Assembly: GCA_000310025.1 (NCBI GenBank) | Contig: FN649735.1 | Location: forward strand, 1,221,338 to 1,285,337 | Length of the DNA: 64,000 bases | Source of the DNA: Ectocarpus siliculosus | Taxonomy: Eukaryota; Sar; Phaeophyceae; Ectocarpales; Ectocarpaceae | Direction of reading: 5' to 3' | Part shown: piece by piece, positions 22,406 through 35,307 of the stretch | Layout: every line of letters starts with the position of its first letter | Position numbering within the stretch: position 1 is the first letter of the stretch | The notes under the pieces: model-generated | Told to the model about the DNA's origin: nothing | The model's input: only the letters and a program-made list of their open reading frames with translations | The model's database searches: none | Translations under genes and position numbers: made by a program

Positions 22406-25277
22406 AGGGCATTCCTTGCTCTTTTCTCCCCTCCCTCCTGGGCTGCTTGTCGGGGGATTGGTTTATCTTGAATGGCACAGCATTGTCTAGATCCGAATTC
22501 TACTATAGTCAAAACCCTGGGATCAATCGAATCCCACACCACACTCCCGTTCCAAGAGTAAGGAACACCCTGTGGCAGACGCGGCACATGACACACCTGC
22601 CAGGCGGAGAGGAAGCCATAGCGCGGGATAAAGGAGGGTCGTTGTGGTGCTGCCGCTGCCGCACGGCGAACCCGTCCTTCGAAGGCTTGACTATCCTGCT
22701 CCCGCGGCGCCGCACGGAATCCTTTCCGGTGATTCCAGATGATATCAGCAAATATCAAACCCCGTCGTACGACGAACGTGTGTTGGGGTTGTCGGTTCAC
22801 CGAAGCGGGACGGGCATTGATTGCCACAGCAATGTATCAAGAACAAGGCAGCAAGAGCAACGGCAACGGCAGCAGAAGAGCCCGAGGAAAAACACGAGGG
22901 GTGGGGGTGTGGGGGGGGAGGGCCGGCAGCAGGGTGGGGTTGGAAACAGAGAGAGAGAGAAACGTTCACAGACGATAGACACAAACAGGGTTGCAAGCAG
23001 GTAGGTGTGTGTGTCGGTCATAATTATACGTGTGCGTTTGTGTACGTCAAAGCTTGTGCGGATAAATCAACTGCAGGTACTCCGCGGAGATTTTATCTGC
23101 TTGCATACAATCGTCCAGATCTCCGTTCAGTATTGTGCGGACACCGTAGGTCGCGTAAGATACCCCCCCCGCCCCCCCTCGACCGATTCGCAAAGTTCGA
23201 AACCTTGGCAGCAACAACAGTGAAGGTACCGACGACGTTGACGTTGGAACCGTTTCATGGAGAGCTCTCTGAACACGAATCATGCGGTTATGACATCCTC
23301 TTCGGTGGTTGAGGTTGTTGTTTAAAAATCGGTCCGGGGGTGCGACATCTTGCAACATACGGCAGGTAAGCCGGCATTTCGCACATGGATCGAGCACCAT
23401 CTTCCGACTTAACGGCAACAGCCATATTCATCGTATTCAGCACCTTCGTTCAACCGCCGGCACCGAACTTGAAGGGTGTTGCGCCGGGAGATCTAGCTAC
23501 TCTACATTTAAGGAATAATAAAAACACACACAGAAAGACTACCCATTCGAGATATACCCACAGTCGAACGGGATGTGGTGGAGTCTTTTCAGTGAGTGGA
23601 GGGAAACCGGCTGGGTACTGGACTTATTTCGAGTCTTTTTAAGTCTATACACTGATGATTTATACTCTACATTTGCCGGTGCATCGCGGTATTGGATACG
23701 GGATGGTTACCCGATGTCCGTATGCGTCAACCGGAAACACGCGTGGCGGGGATGATTCTGTCGATTAACGACCTGCAGATGCTTCCCTGCTCAGCTCCCA
23801 CTCCGCATGCAAGCGTGAAGGGTAGAGAGTCCTCACTCGTCCTCAATTTATGGAACATGAACCACATCTTGTGCATCCGCCGAGTCCCATGCGTGGTGGT
23901 CGAGCTCGTTTGTCCCCGTGGTAAAAACGAACACCAGCAACACTTGAAGCAACTACCCATAAGAGGCCCCACCAGACCAATTTTCAAAGATCGATTGCTC
24001 CACAACCAAGCCTGTGCCAACACCGGTAATGGTGGTATTGGAAAGTCTCGTCGAGGGCTTTCCGTAGACGTACCGGGCTCTTCCCGCACCCACTTGCTTG
24101 TGGAGCGTGGAGCAATCCGGCTCTTGAAAGTCGGTGTGTATATCGCGCCGCGTCTTATGGTAACAGCGCTATTCCACCTCTCAACAACATTTCATGATGT
24201 CATGGTGGTGGATAGTTTCGACTGGGCGGAACTATAGCGTTAATTCCTCGGACGCATGCCAAGCCTTTCCCCGGTAGTGTACCACAGCCCGGCGCTCTGT
24301 GCACATAACCAGCGACCCTCCGCTGAGTGCGAACTCGTGCGTCTGCTGCTGGCCGGGGCATGATACCGCAGCTGGTAGGTTGCTTCCTTCTTCCCCTCGC
24401 TGCCTCGGCAAGGCTTTTGCCTACGCATGGCCCATAGCGAGGGGGGGAGTCTTTCTAGCGAGCATGGCTAGACTCACCCTCAAGGGACCGATACCTTCTT
24501 GCTGCGGCGCACCCCCCGCGAGCGTGCGTAGTGGTAGCGTTGGGTCGGCACTGGTGCGTCAGGTACAAAACTGCAGATGCGCGGGCGTCATGGCCGTCGG
24601 TGTAGACAGCAATGTCCATCTCAGTTTTGTGCGCGGAGGCAGACGCCATCAGAAAGGTGGACGGGCGCTATGTACACGGCCCTAGGTTTGCTAGAGGGAG
24701 CTGTACTGTCTCAGTAACCTGGTTCGCCATCAAAGGGGAGGAGGGAACAGGTAGTGACGAGCTGAGTGGGCTGGTTGACCCTTCGGCGCGAGAATTTTCA
24801 GACCAAGAACCCTAAGTGCAACGCGGGAGAAAGCGAGGAACCGACTGCAAAGGACAGCAACGAGAGCGTGTACGGACGGAGCGGGTCGATTTTGGTCGTG
24901 CTAGGACTGGCCGCAGCGACACCGGAGCAGCGGCGCCGGAGCAGCGGCACCGGAGCAGCGGCATCGAGCAGCGGCGCCGGAGCACACGGACGACATCGAA
25001 CCGTGACGAACGGACGAACATTTTGTGTTGTCAAATATTTTCCGTTTTTTCCTGAACATTGGTGTGTATGTGATGACGTCACTGGTTTTGTAGAGAGACG
25101 CGGCAGAGATGGCGCGGATAGCCCGGGTGCCTTTACTGTGTTCCTGCATCGTGGAAGACCTCTTCAGTGTGGAACGATTCCTAATCAGTGTCGATTATTT
25201 ACACTGCTGTGTCCAACACAGATGATCAGGGGTAGATTCGGTGATTGTCAATTACAATGGTGGCTTTGGTTGGTTGT
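22406..25277. other. No gene recognised
   Basis: Open frames of 178-210 codons occur here (for example 22447-23004 plus, 23692-24237 plus, 24766-25398 plus), but none shows a recognisable domain or consistent splice signals. A GCGCCGGAGCAGCGGCACCGG-like short tandem of about 15 bp lies at ~24,915-24,985. Confidence 0.35.
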
Positions 25278-25285
25278 TCTTGTTC

Positions 25286-26203
25286 TAGGGTTGTGTATCG
25301 GAGCCGATATGTTTGATATAATCGGACGATATATATCGTATCGAATATCTATTGTCAGCCCCGATATGTTGGGCGATATATTTGAGGGGGCTCCGTGAAT
25401 CAAAAAGGGGGCATATGTTACAACAGTTACACGTTTGGACCCCCTATGAGGCCTCGCTGTTGCGGCGGCTGTTGCTTTGGACCACAGAAGAGCAGACCGA
25501 ACACCGAACACTAGCCGAACACCCCATGAGTACCCCACCAGCAGCGGACCAGGATGGAGGGTCCTCCACGCCGGTGGTTGCAGTAGAACCAGTTTCAGAC
25601 ACAGAGACAGCAGAGCGTTCGAAGAAAAACGAGCGGGCTGCGAAGGTGGAGAGGGTCAAGATGGAGCCGAAGCTGCCCAAGCCCCCGAATGCCTCACACC
25701 CGGTGTGGAAGCATTTCAGGGTGTATCGGAACCCATGCCATTCGGGCATCGCGATCTGTCAGTTGTGCGTGGCAAACGGCGACTTTCACTGTGCAGAGAC
25801 CAAGTTCAAAAAAACACGAAAAACTTAGGCTGTGTTGTAGAAACATGACAAGATTCAGAGAGAGAGGGAGGACGAGGGAGGTGGGAACGTGTTTTGGAAG
25901 CAGCTTCGTGAAGACGTTCAAACGTGGTCGTGTTGTACCACCCAACCAAAGCTTCGAAAGAGAACTGACTAATCATCTGTCATTTATTGTCGATGGTTTC
26001 CAAGTTTTAGCGTTTTTCAGTAGTTTTCAGGATATCACCCACCAAAAAACGGCATCGTCGAAGTGCCCCAAATCACCCAAAAAATATGCTCTAGTGAAGC
26101 CAAATCGCGTAAAAAAACTTTATATTGAAAAAATATCGTTATATCGGCTGCGCCGATCTCCGATACATATTATATCGTTCGGCTGCGCCGATACACAACC
26201 CTA
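25286..26203 (+). mobile_element. Non-autonomous hAT-type DNA transposon, 918 bp
   Basis: The ends are perfect 16-bp terminal inverted repeats, TAGGGTTGTGTATCGG at the left and its complement at the right, with the Y-A-R-N-G start typical of hAT elements. The flanking 8-mers TCTTGTTC (25278-25285) and TCTTTTTC (26204-26211) match at seven of eight positions, as expected for an 8-bp hAT target-site duplication. Both subterminal regions are crowded with short CGAT/ATCGG motifs in both orientations, which in hAT elements bind transposase. The interior carries only a BED-finger fragment and no catalytic transposase domain, so this is an internally deleted copy that would depend on a full element elsewhere. 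Confidence 0.9.
25526..25828 (+). pseudogene. BED-type zinc-finger fragment of a hAT transposase
   Basis: This 100-codon open frame starts at ATG 25526 inside the hAT element. It has a Ser/Thr/Glu-rich N-terminus, then KMEPKLPKPPNASHPVWKHF and IAICQLC. The W-x2-F followed by C-x2-C is the first half of a BED zinc finger, the DNA-binding module at the N-terminus of hAT transposases. The frame stops before the expected His pair, and no RNase-H-like catalytic domain follows. It is best read as a remnant of the transposase; a longer upstream in-frame extension reaches 25,352 without a better start. Confidence 0.72.
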
Positions 26204-26211
26204 TCTTTTTC

Positions 26212-29000
26212 ACTGTATGTCCACCGACGCATTCTGGCAGCACTTCAGACAGCAGTTGCGCGCCCCGAACTTGTACCATGCCTACCATGGTGTTATTATA
26301 CAGGCAGCACTCCAGACAGCTGTACGCTGTAGTCGACATTCATTTTGGTAAAGTGTAGGACAGGGGGTGTGATGCTGCTGTAGTCGAATGCAGTGTGTGG
26401 ACGGGTAGTTCAGTTGTGTAGCACGTAAACGTGCTGCAGGAATGTAGGTGTACTTCTTCGGGCTTGTGTACCCTTTTCTTGCTAGTTTGCGTGTTCTTTG
26501 GATTTTCTGATGGCTCTACCATTTTTGTGACCACGGACCGCGTCTTTGCTAGATTTTGGGATTACGGTGTTTGCGAACATCTGATTTTGGTCTTGTCTTG
26601 GTCTTTTTTATCCTCCCGAGCGCCGAAGTCCGATGGATCTTTATAAATCTGGTATTTTGCTGTCGCGAATTGCCCCCCAAAGACCCGAGAAAAGCTCCGA
26701 TTTTGTCTTGCTCAGTTTTGTCTTTGAAAGAACAAATTTTCATTGGCCTACGAGGTCGAGGACGGGGTGGCATGGTTCATGAGGAAATGGCACAGACAGG
26801 AGGCGGAAGCGTCCGCGAAGCGCCAGCGCGCGAGGGAAGCAGAATCAGGGAGTACGGCCATCTCGGGACCGAAGAGAAAGAGTCTCAGAGTCGGGGAAGC
26901 GGCGGTGGGGGGGAAGAAACGGCGACCGGGTGCTGCTGCTGTAGAAGCGAGTAGGGCGGCCGAGGCAGCACTCGTGGCGAACCATGTACCCGGCTGATGT
27001 TGTTGCGCCCTGTTCCCTGTTCCCCTCCCTGCTGCTGTATGCTATACTCCTGTATGTCCTTTGTATTGCCTTCGGCCTCAGTGCTGTGTTTATTTTTTTT
27101 TCATGTCCTTCCTGCCTACTTTTCCTTGTTGGGTACCTTGATCTCCCTTTTGCCGTTGCTTCTGCTTTTATATAGATGGCTGTCTGCCCATCTGCCACCT
27201 CTTTGTTCTGTTGCCCCCCATTACTCTCATGCCCTGGTGCGTAGTGCCTGATGCTGGTACGGTACCCTTTGATTTGGGTGTGGGAAGCGCTCCTTTTTCG
27301 CTTTTATTTTTGCCTTTATTCTTGTTTTGTTTTATTTTGATCGGTTTCCTAGGGCTCCTTTTCTCGACTGGTCGGTGCAGTAGCTGTTCTTTTCTTTCTA
27401 TCATTTTGTTTTCTTTTTCCGAGTGGTTTGTACTCTATTCTTGTTTTGTCTTTTGTTTCCCCGCAACGTCGTATATGCCGGGTTTTGCGACCACGGGCTC
27501 CCCATTTTTGTGGACTATATAGAGCTAATCACACGTGTTGCCCCCTATGGAAACATTACCATATTTTTTTCATTATGCAGACAATACAAATCCTGGAATC
27601 ATATCCCCTGGCGGTCCCTCCGCATAGAGTTTTGAGCTATTCTGCTATACCTCTCGCTGTAGTGCTGATCCCTAATCGTGCACATCCGATATGCCTTGCC
27701 CATACATAGAGACGCACACCCCAATTTCTGTCAGGTTTGGTTGGGGTTAGGTCTTCAGCAAACGGCGTTGAAAGTCCGGTGCGTGCTTCCATGGCTTGGG
27801 TTTCTATATGTTTTCGGAGGTAGACGCATGATCGTTCTGGAAGCCACTTCTGCTGACTACTGGAGTTTGGACTTGAATTTGGGCCGACTTCCGCAGGCCA
27901 ACCGCGGACGCTGTAGTGGAGACCCCTAATCGTGCACATCATGGATTCGTTCTATGGTCTTTTATCTCTACGATAGGCCAAGTATCGGCCGAATCGGGGG
28001 ACCGTAGTGTTTCAGCAAACCTCGGTGAAAGTTGGCTCCCAAGAGCTGAAAAGGTTGCGCGCAGCAGTAGAAAGCTGGTTCAACTCAGATGTGGTCGTGA
28101 GGCATTTCTCGCGTCCAAAGCAAAATCAAAGGGTGAAAAAACCTTTCCGGTGGAGGGTATGATCTGCTTGAGGTGCCCGTGTACTTTGATGGCACACCGA
28201 GGTCTGTGTGAGGAGCACGAGGTGGTGAAAGAACTGGGCTCAGCCTTGTCCAATCTGGGGAGGGGATGAAACAAAATTGCCCCTCTGAAACCTGCGGCGT
28301 GATTTTTTGTCCGTACTTTTTTTCAATTTCCTACAGGGGGCAACACGTGTGTAATGTGAGAGAAACAACAACAACAAACAACAAACACCCCTAGATACTC
28401 CCGACGTCCTCCCGACACACGCCGCACCATCCCGTGGAGCTGCCCAAACACACACAACTCGGCTGTCATAGGCGACACCATGGCGAACCAACTACAGCAG
28501 TACCGCGAGACAGACAGCCAGACAGACGTCACTGCACCGCAGACCCGGTGCACATTGCAACTTTCGTGTCATCTTAGATGTAAATGTGTGAACCGAAGCA
28601 ACCGCTCTACGTGCATGCTCATGAGCGACACATCAAGCCGGTGTGAGGAGGGTGAGGCGGTGAGGCGGGCGGCATAGATCTCAGGAGTGCGGCACAGGTG
28701 GAGGCGGGGGTGATGGAGTTAGGGATGCTTCAAGCGGCGTGGGAGCGTGAGGAGCTGCAGCGCGTGTGTCCTGTGGACCGTGCTGCATTGATTCGTTTGA
28801 CGGGGACGATCGACTCCGTGGGCGACTGACTGCGATGATGTGTATAACAACTTGTTTGCGTGCTGAAGGGGCACGCACATGCATGCCTCCGCTGTTTGCG
28901 GCGCTACGCTTCCCACATGCACTACCCGTAACTGAACTGGGCTAGCCACCTGTTGTTCATGAGCGCTGCTCCACCAGTATTGTCCATGGCATATGACTAC
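26212..29000. other. Mostly non-coding, T/G-rich, no confirmed gene
   Basis: A plus-strand open frame ends at TGA 26,997 after a basic, Ala/Arg/Glu-rich tail (WFMRKWHRQEAEASAKRQRA onward). It is followed by about 400 bp that is strongly T-rich on the plus strand and could be a 3' UTR. That suggests the last exon of an unknown plus-strand gene, but no upstream exon was found. The rest holds short repeats only. Confidence 0.3.
27657..28045. repeat. Diverged direct repeat, two units ~250 bp apart
   Basis: Two blocks share colinear motifs. CCCTAATCGTGCACATC occurs at ~27,670 and ~27,927, and CTTCAGCAAAC-GCG-TGAAAG / TTTCAGCAAACCTCGGTGAAAG occurs at ~27,750 and ~28,010. The intervening sequence is diverged. 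Confidence 0.55.
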
Positions 29001-29226
29001 TTAGTTAGCTGGGGGTGTGGGTGCAGTTCTAGAGTAGTACAGTAGTAGCCTTCCTTGTTGGGTAAAGGTGGAGGAGGCGGAAGCTCGGAAATATGTATGT
29101 TTTGTGTTCCGAGTCGGCTCAACCATCTGTCTGCCGCCGCCGGCAAAGGGGCTCCGTCGTATTGAACGCAACGTTCTTGGAAATTTCGCGTGCTCAAGAC
29201 CGAAAAAATCACGCTCCAGTCTTCCC

Positions 29227-29302
29227 AAGCAGTTTTTTTTTTTGTTTTTCTTAATATGACACAACGAATCCATCTCTATCGTGGAATAAGAGTCTGAGAC
29301 AG
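29227..29302 (-). repeat. Dispersed repeat, copy 2 (inverted relative to ~2.4 kb)
   Basis: The reverse complement carries the same GATAGAGATGGATTCGTTGT core followed by an A-rich run as the copy at 2412-2479. Confidence 0.6.
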
Positions 29303-29411
29303 CAAATACAATTCCGGTCTTGGTTTTTAACTTGCTTCCAACTTCCAAGACCAAGACCTGAGACCAGTCCCCAAACACACTATTAGCGACTGACACGAGT
29401 TTAATGTGAAG

Positions 29412-29412
<1 letters not shown>

Positions 29413-29443
<31 letters not shown>
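29413..29443. repeat. (CAA)n microsatellite
   Basis: About ten consecutive ACA/CAA trinucleotides. Confidence 0.9.
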
Positions 29444-29445
<2 letters not shown>

Positions 29446-29740
29446 GGTTGCCAGTTTATGTTCAAGCTGTTTAGAGAAAGAAGCAAGCTGATCTGGGTGC
29501 GCACTGGGTATGAAAGCCATGAGCAGAGAACGCCGGAAGGCTGCATCTGGTCCAAGTGCAACCCCAGTCGGTGATGCCGTGTGCAACGGTCTTGTCTTTT
29601 CTGCAACTCGGATGTGACGGAATCGATTATTGGAATTATTTCCAATGGATACACCCACTCACAATAGTTGGACCCGGCAACCAACCTGGCTAGTGAGTAG
29701 TCCACGCGTTCGTATTCTCCGCCCTGGGCGACCGTACCCT

Positions 29741-29779
<39 letters not shown>
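29741..29779. repeat. (CT)n microsatellite
   Basis: About 39 bp of CT repeat with one CG interruption near its right end. Confidence 0.92.
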
Positions 29780-29781
<2 letters not shown>

Positions 29782-30046
29782 CTCTCTCTCCGGTGTACGA
29801 ATGTGGAATGTGGAAACAGGCTCGGCCTGCCAAACGAACTGCCTATAACTCCCTGTCTCCCTGTTCGTCCGCGGTCAACCGCGCACCGCGCGGTTCGAAC
29901 ATAGGTTCGAATGCCACAACCCCAGTGCATGCAAACGCCGCACGGCCGAAAGTGAACACCCGTCCCATCGAGCGGCCCCCCGCGACGCAACAACAACAAC
30001 GTGCGTGTTTCCTGTTTCTCGAAAGGACATCTCATTGTGTAGATCC

Positions 30047-30694
30047 ATGGCGAGCGTTGCGGCCCTCGCTTTCTGTTCCGCTGCCGCTCCGTCCCATGTG
30101 AGCTGCCTGGGAGCCACTGGTGCGTTGGGCACCAGCCACTGGGCGGCAGCTTTCCCAACCAACAGCAGGGCAACAGCGTTCCCGACCGGCAGCAAAAGCA
30201 GCCTGCGGCCGATGGAATACGTCAACGTCAAGCACGGCGGCCGGAGCAGACGAAGACCGCCGCTGTCGTTGACCCGGGCCGGGCCGTGGTCGTCGCCGCC
30301 GCCATTGCCTGCGAGCGCGTTGCGTGACACTGCTGCTCCGCGGGAGAGACATCGCGAGGAGCAGCTTCAGCAACAACAACCGCTACCTTCCTCCAGGCTG
30401 CTCGCGGCTGCGCGTACGTTGTTGCGCCGCGTCCGTGAAGCCAGAGTACCGCCACCACGAACACCAAGGCCAGCCGCCGCGGCGGTGGCGGTGGCGCGGG
30501 CGGGAGCAGAGCGGCCACCCGCTCAACCTAGACACGCGGGGCTTGTGCTGGTGCCGTGGCTGTGGCGGCCCTTCCAGCAGCCAGTCGTCGCAAAGTCCGC
30601 CGGAGGTGCGGCGGCGGGGCCGGTTTTGGAAGTTGGGGCGAGGACAATGTCGGCGACGACTCGCGCAACAAAGCCGGCCCTCTCCTTTGTCCAG
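30047..30694 (+). CDS. Possible first exon of the membrane protein gene
   Basis: A 216-codon plus-strand open frame begins at ATG 30047 and reaches a possible donor CAG|GTTTGC at 30,694 in phase 0. That is the phase required by the well-supported exon at 31,701. Its N-terminus (MASVAALAFCSAAAPSHVSC) is Ala/Ser-rich with few acidic residues, as in targeting peptides, and the rest is Arg/Pro/Ala-rich. The region is very GC-rich, and overlapping long frames occur on both strands, so the frame may be fortuitous. The donor is also weak. Confidence 0.3.
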
Positions 30695-31700
30695 GTTTGC
30701 ACGCATGCCCCCCTGAAGATCTTTGACTCGTTGCCTCGTTGCACGTAGCTTTTGCTTCGGTTGCATGCGTAACAATTGTTTTTGGTATATGCATATGCGT
30801 ACCGGCGATGACTTTTGATGCTGTACATGGCAGTTGAGCGACGGCGAACCATCGATTCAGGCACTTGCTGCTTTCTGCTTACTCGTCTTCATGAATGCTG
30901 CCACTGATGCATCACACGCGGGCGAACGACCCTTGTACTTACCCCAGCGGGGAACTTGGGTATTACCCTTGCTGGTGGGAGTATAGACTTTGTGATTTCT
31001 CTCACAGACAAATACACACACATACACATGAGCTAGACCGCGTTTTGCGATGTGATCATCGGGGCAAGTAAGGTGTGCTCTTGATTGCACGCGCCTGTTT
31101 CTCGCTATCGCAGCTCGTTTCTCGTATGCAGTCCAGAGGTTGCATCGCAAGGTGTAGTAAAGACCAATGCCCAGAATAAATGGGACAACTGGCAAAAACA
31201 CAACGAAACAATGCAGTAGTGCTCATTGTTCTGCGTTTTTTGGGCGGTGAGGGTACGGAGCAAGCTGCCGCGAGAGGGCGCTAACGGTGCGAATGAAGCA
31301 CGCACACAAGCCTCACGGAGCTGCAAAAAGGAAATATTACATAACGCAAAGCTAGGCGGCTGAGAATCGCACGTGATCCCTGCTATTGTTGATGGAGATG
31401 CAGACGCCTATACGGCCATTGCATGCAACTTGATGAGCGCGTCATCTCTTATTCCCTGCCCCCCTTGCCTGTCAACAGCATCGCGCGAGACTTGCGCTAC
31501 AAGACATGTCCCACCCAACGCGCTTCGCACTCGATGCGCTGCCTGCCGAGTAAGCGGGCGGACCCCCACCCAAAACCCGCGCCCAGCCTTCATAGGAACC
31601 GTAATACCCTCCGCCTTTGGAACGCAGTGTACACATAGATGACAAAGCGGAGCTCACCTCGCCCCTTCCCGCCGCGCGCCACCCGTGTGAAAACCTTCAG

Positions 31701-33064
31701 CTCCAAGTGCGGCGGGAGGCCATCCTGTCCGCGCTTATTCTCGTCGCGGCCCCTCTTCTGCTACGGTGGTGGGCGAGGAGGGAGGCGGAGCACCACGACA
31801 CGCTGGAGTGCCGCAACGTCGTGCAGACGTACCTTATAGCGTCCAGCGGGTGGGCGTGCGCGGTGCTAGCAGCGGTAGCGGGCAAGCCAATATCTGCCGT
31901 TGTGCTTCAGGTATTTTTCTTTCTGTTGGCGGTGGAAGTGGGGGCGCGTACTCATGTTTTTCATGCCTTGGTGTGACCATGCGTCATCGAGAGGACAGGG
32001 CGTTGTTCCCACGGGACCGTGATATAGGGGGTGCAAAACTGCATAAAAATAGCCGACAAGGCGAGAAGAAGCGGCACATCGGGTCTGGTGTTCATGTGTG
32101 TTCATTGTACGTCGAGCATCGTGCGATAAAAAAAGAGCATGCGGCCATCAAGCTGTTGTGTCCGCGGTGAAGCGCCCAGCAGTACGGAGCCCTCACGGCA
32201 TCCTGTGCTTGAAATTCAATCCGTGGGAGCCCTTGCCACAAGCTGATCTGAAGGCAGTTCGCACCCGCATTTTTCCGGTCCTATCTCCCGCCTCTTTGGA
32301 AGGCAGACAAGACGGCACGGCCGTTGGTAGAGGATATGAGATATTCAACGTAACTCGCACACACCCATGTGTACCTACAATCTAACATTTTTTGGCGCGA
32401 TTTTTTTGTTCCACTATCTGGAAAATCATTAATGAAACACGACTGCGACGGCAACGACGCAAGGCGGCGTGGAGGGCGGCGGCGGCGCGGTCGCTCTGGA
32501 CGTGGTCCGACCTGGGGAGGGGGCTGATCAGGACCCCCGGCTGGCTTCACGCCTCCGTGGCATGGTGGCGGGGGGCGGCAACCCTTCTTGCCGGCGCCGG
32601 CGCAGTGACGAGGATCCTGGTGGGTGTCGCGGAGGACGCCCCCCCCCCCCCCCTTTTTGTTGTATATTCCTACGCGTTGTGTGCATTGACCGGATGCGCG
32701 CCGTTATGGGCCCTGATATGTCGGAGAACCCTTACCCACCCCCTCTTGAGTTGTCTGGGCAGCTGCTATAGCTCCCTTTTCGTCTCTAAACTTTTTTTTG
32801 TATTTTTTCGACGAAACAGGGGCTGCTCATCGCCATGACGGGGACTTGGACAGCGACGACCGCGGCGGGCGCATTGTGTGCCCCGACCCTCGACTTTCTT
32901 CCCGCTGGGCTGGTGAGCCGACGTAGGGTACTATCTCGTACAGTAGTCTCCGTCGTCGTCGTATAGGAAGTGGTGCGCGCTTTCGGCCAGTCTATCTGGC
33001 GCCACTCCATACACGCTGCTGTGACATATCTGTTCAACGTATATCAGACTATCAGACGAGGTCA

Positions 33065-33104
<40 letters not shown>

Positions 33105-34246
33105 AAAAGAGAAGACGAGGTCACACAAGGGAAACGTCATACAGGAGCTTGTTTCAGTGGTTTATTGTAGTAGCACTAGAAATTGTGTAGGAGTTGTACT
33201 AAGGAGTAGTAGGTGGGGTGGTGGTGGTACTTTGAGAGGGCAGGTTAAGTTGCACGTTTTGTCTCCGACGTGGGAGTCATTCCCTGTCGAGCGTGCTGGG
33301 TTGGGAAAAAGCGTGAGGGTGTAAGGTACTTACAGCGCACCTTTTTGCGTGGTGCACGAATAACCTCAGCGGAAACCAACGGGTGATGGGGGTATTGTAT
33401 TGTTTGCCGCGGTTGGCCACAATCGAATGAAATGAAGACGGGAACGCACATGAACGCCTAGTGGTTTTTATGTTTTCATCCCCCCTTTCGGCGTGTTACG
33501 TTAAACGTCGTCGCGACAAACGAGAACAGGTGAGATGGGCATCTACGCCGGACGACAACTTCGGCCTCAGCGCCGCGCAGCTCGTGCTCGGGGTGGGCAT
33601 GTACGCGTGGATAGCCTACTACGCGTGCTTCTTCCTGCCCTACCGGGTGCTGTACGAGGAGTACCAGAGCTACGAGCGCCGCACGGCACAGGTGTGGAAA
33701 CCGTTATTTTTTTGTCCTTCTCCGTTGTTGCGTCCCCCGTCCCTACCTTCCTTCCTGCTTTTGGCGCTCGGAAGTCAGACGCTAGGGATGGGCGCAAGGG
33801 GAGGGGAGGGGTGGTGGTAGACGCGGGGGGGGGGAGAGTAGGCATTGGTTTTGGCACTCCGATGTTGAAAACCGACGGGGCTGGGTACACAGCTCGTCTC
33901 GCGGTTTTTGCGTTTTGTGGGGCCAGCTGGATGGAGTTGGCCTCCTATTTTTGTGTTGTGGGCTGTTCATCACCGCGATGCTCGATAGCCGGTAGTTCTC
34001 TCAGTGGTGCTTCTTGTGAATTCCTGACGGTACCAAGCACGGCCCTCTCTGCGTCACGTCGATTTTTCCAGGAAGACGCCTAAATGCGCATGCAATACCG
34101 CGCACAGTTTTTGTATTGTCGGATGTTGTTAGTCTGAGGGCGCGATTGCATGTGTCGGGGTTGTGCTGCTCAGGGCTGGCGTGATTTTTGTGTTTGTCGA
34201 CCCATTTTTCACTTTCGTTTTTATGTCTGTATGTCTGTCTGTCTGC

Positions 34247-34286
<40 letters not shown>

Positions 34287-34287
34287 G

Positions 34288-34320
<33 letters not shown>

Positions 34321-34342
34321 GTCTCTCTGTCTCTCTCCCTCT

Positions 34343-34373
<31 letters not shown>

Positions 34374-35275
34374 CCTCTCCTATCTGGTTGCCCTCCTGTC
34401 CCACTCCGTTTTTCACTCTTTCTCTTTGCCGGAACCCCTCTTTCCACTGCACCCACTCCCTCTCGACCGTCCTACGCGTTACGAACCTGCATCCTGCTTC
34501 TGGCAATGCCGCTCGCACCCCTTGGACCGGGGGATGTCACTGCCCTCGCTGGCATGCCATCGGGTGCCGTTTTCCATGTATGTATGGTGGCGGGTATTCG
34601 GAATGGAATGGCCTGGCCCGCTTCTCCGGCGAACGGAATTCGGGCCCTTTGGCTGCCGCGGCGCGCTGTTGTGTTGTGTGGAAATATGGGATTCCGTTCT
34701 TTTCGCTGGATATGGATGGGATTGAACCGCTCGTGTGCGCGGCTGGCGGCTTTGGTACGCGTGTGTGGCTCGATGGATCGGACGGAACGGCCCTCCGTGG
34801 GATGGTGATGCGGTTCGTGGGTCGCTAAATGGAACGCCCCGCTCCGGGTGTGGAATCGCGCCTGTCTGCTTGGGGATGTGGGCGATATTGGCGGGAACTG
34901 GCCCTGGGCGGAACGGGATAATAAAACCGCGGTATTCCGGGTGCAATGTCGTCGGATCACCACCATCATCTTCGTGCGGTTCGGGTGTAATCGCCGATGA
35001 CCCACCGTCGTCTTCGTGCGTGTGAAGGTCGTGAGGGACATGGGGAACGGCCCGGAGCAGGACGTGATGCTGTCCACCAAGCTGGGTCCGCAGCTTCCGA
35101 GACAGCTGCTGAGACGGCGAGTACAATTACAGCTCTCGTGTTGTGGAGTTGACATTTCACTGTGCCAATGCAGCGGTTGCACGCGTACAGCATCGTTGTC
35201 ACGTGGACGGATAAATCCCCATGTCTCCTTTTTTTTTGCTTCCTACGCTCGTGTTCGGCCCTTTAAATTCACCCA

Positions 35276-35307
<32 letters not shown>

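Larger units (their letters stand above)
29001..30173 (-). other. 390-codon open frame of doubtful status
   Basis: This is the longest uninterrupted frame in the window. It crosses a (CT)n tract (read as Arg-Glu repeats) and a CAA tract (read as a poly-Cys run), and its 3' part overlaps a dispersed repeat. No domain is recognisable and low-complexity tracts account for ~40 codons. GC-rich sequence above 29.8 kb also lowers stop frequency. It is probably fortuitous, but its length is more than expected by chance. Confidence 0.2.

Noticed and set aside
24240-24650. Minus-strand fragment with VYTDGHDA, suggesting an RNase H domain
   Set aside because: Only a few residues match; no further RNase H motifs or neighbouring retroelement parts could be aligned.
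34150-34828. Three overlapping plus-strand frames of 190-220 codons
   Set aside because: All run through the TGTC/CT tract and lie in an intron of the membrane protein gene; the tract has no stops in any plus frame.
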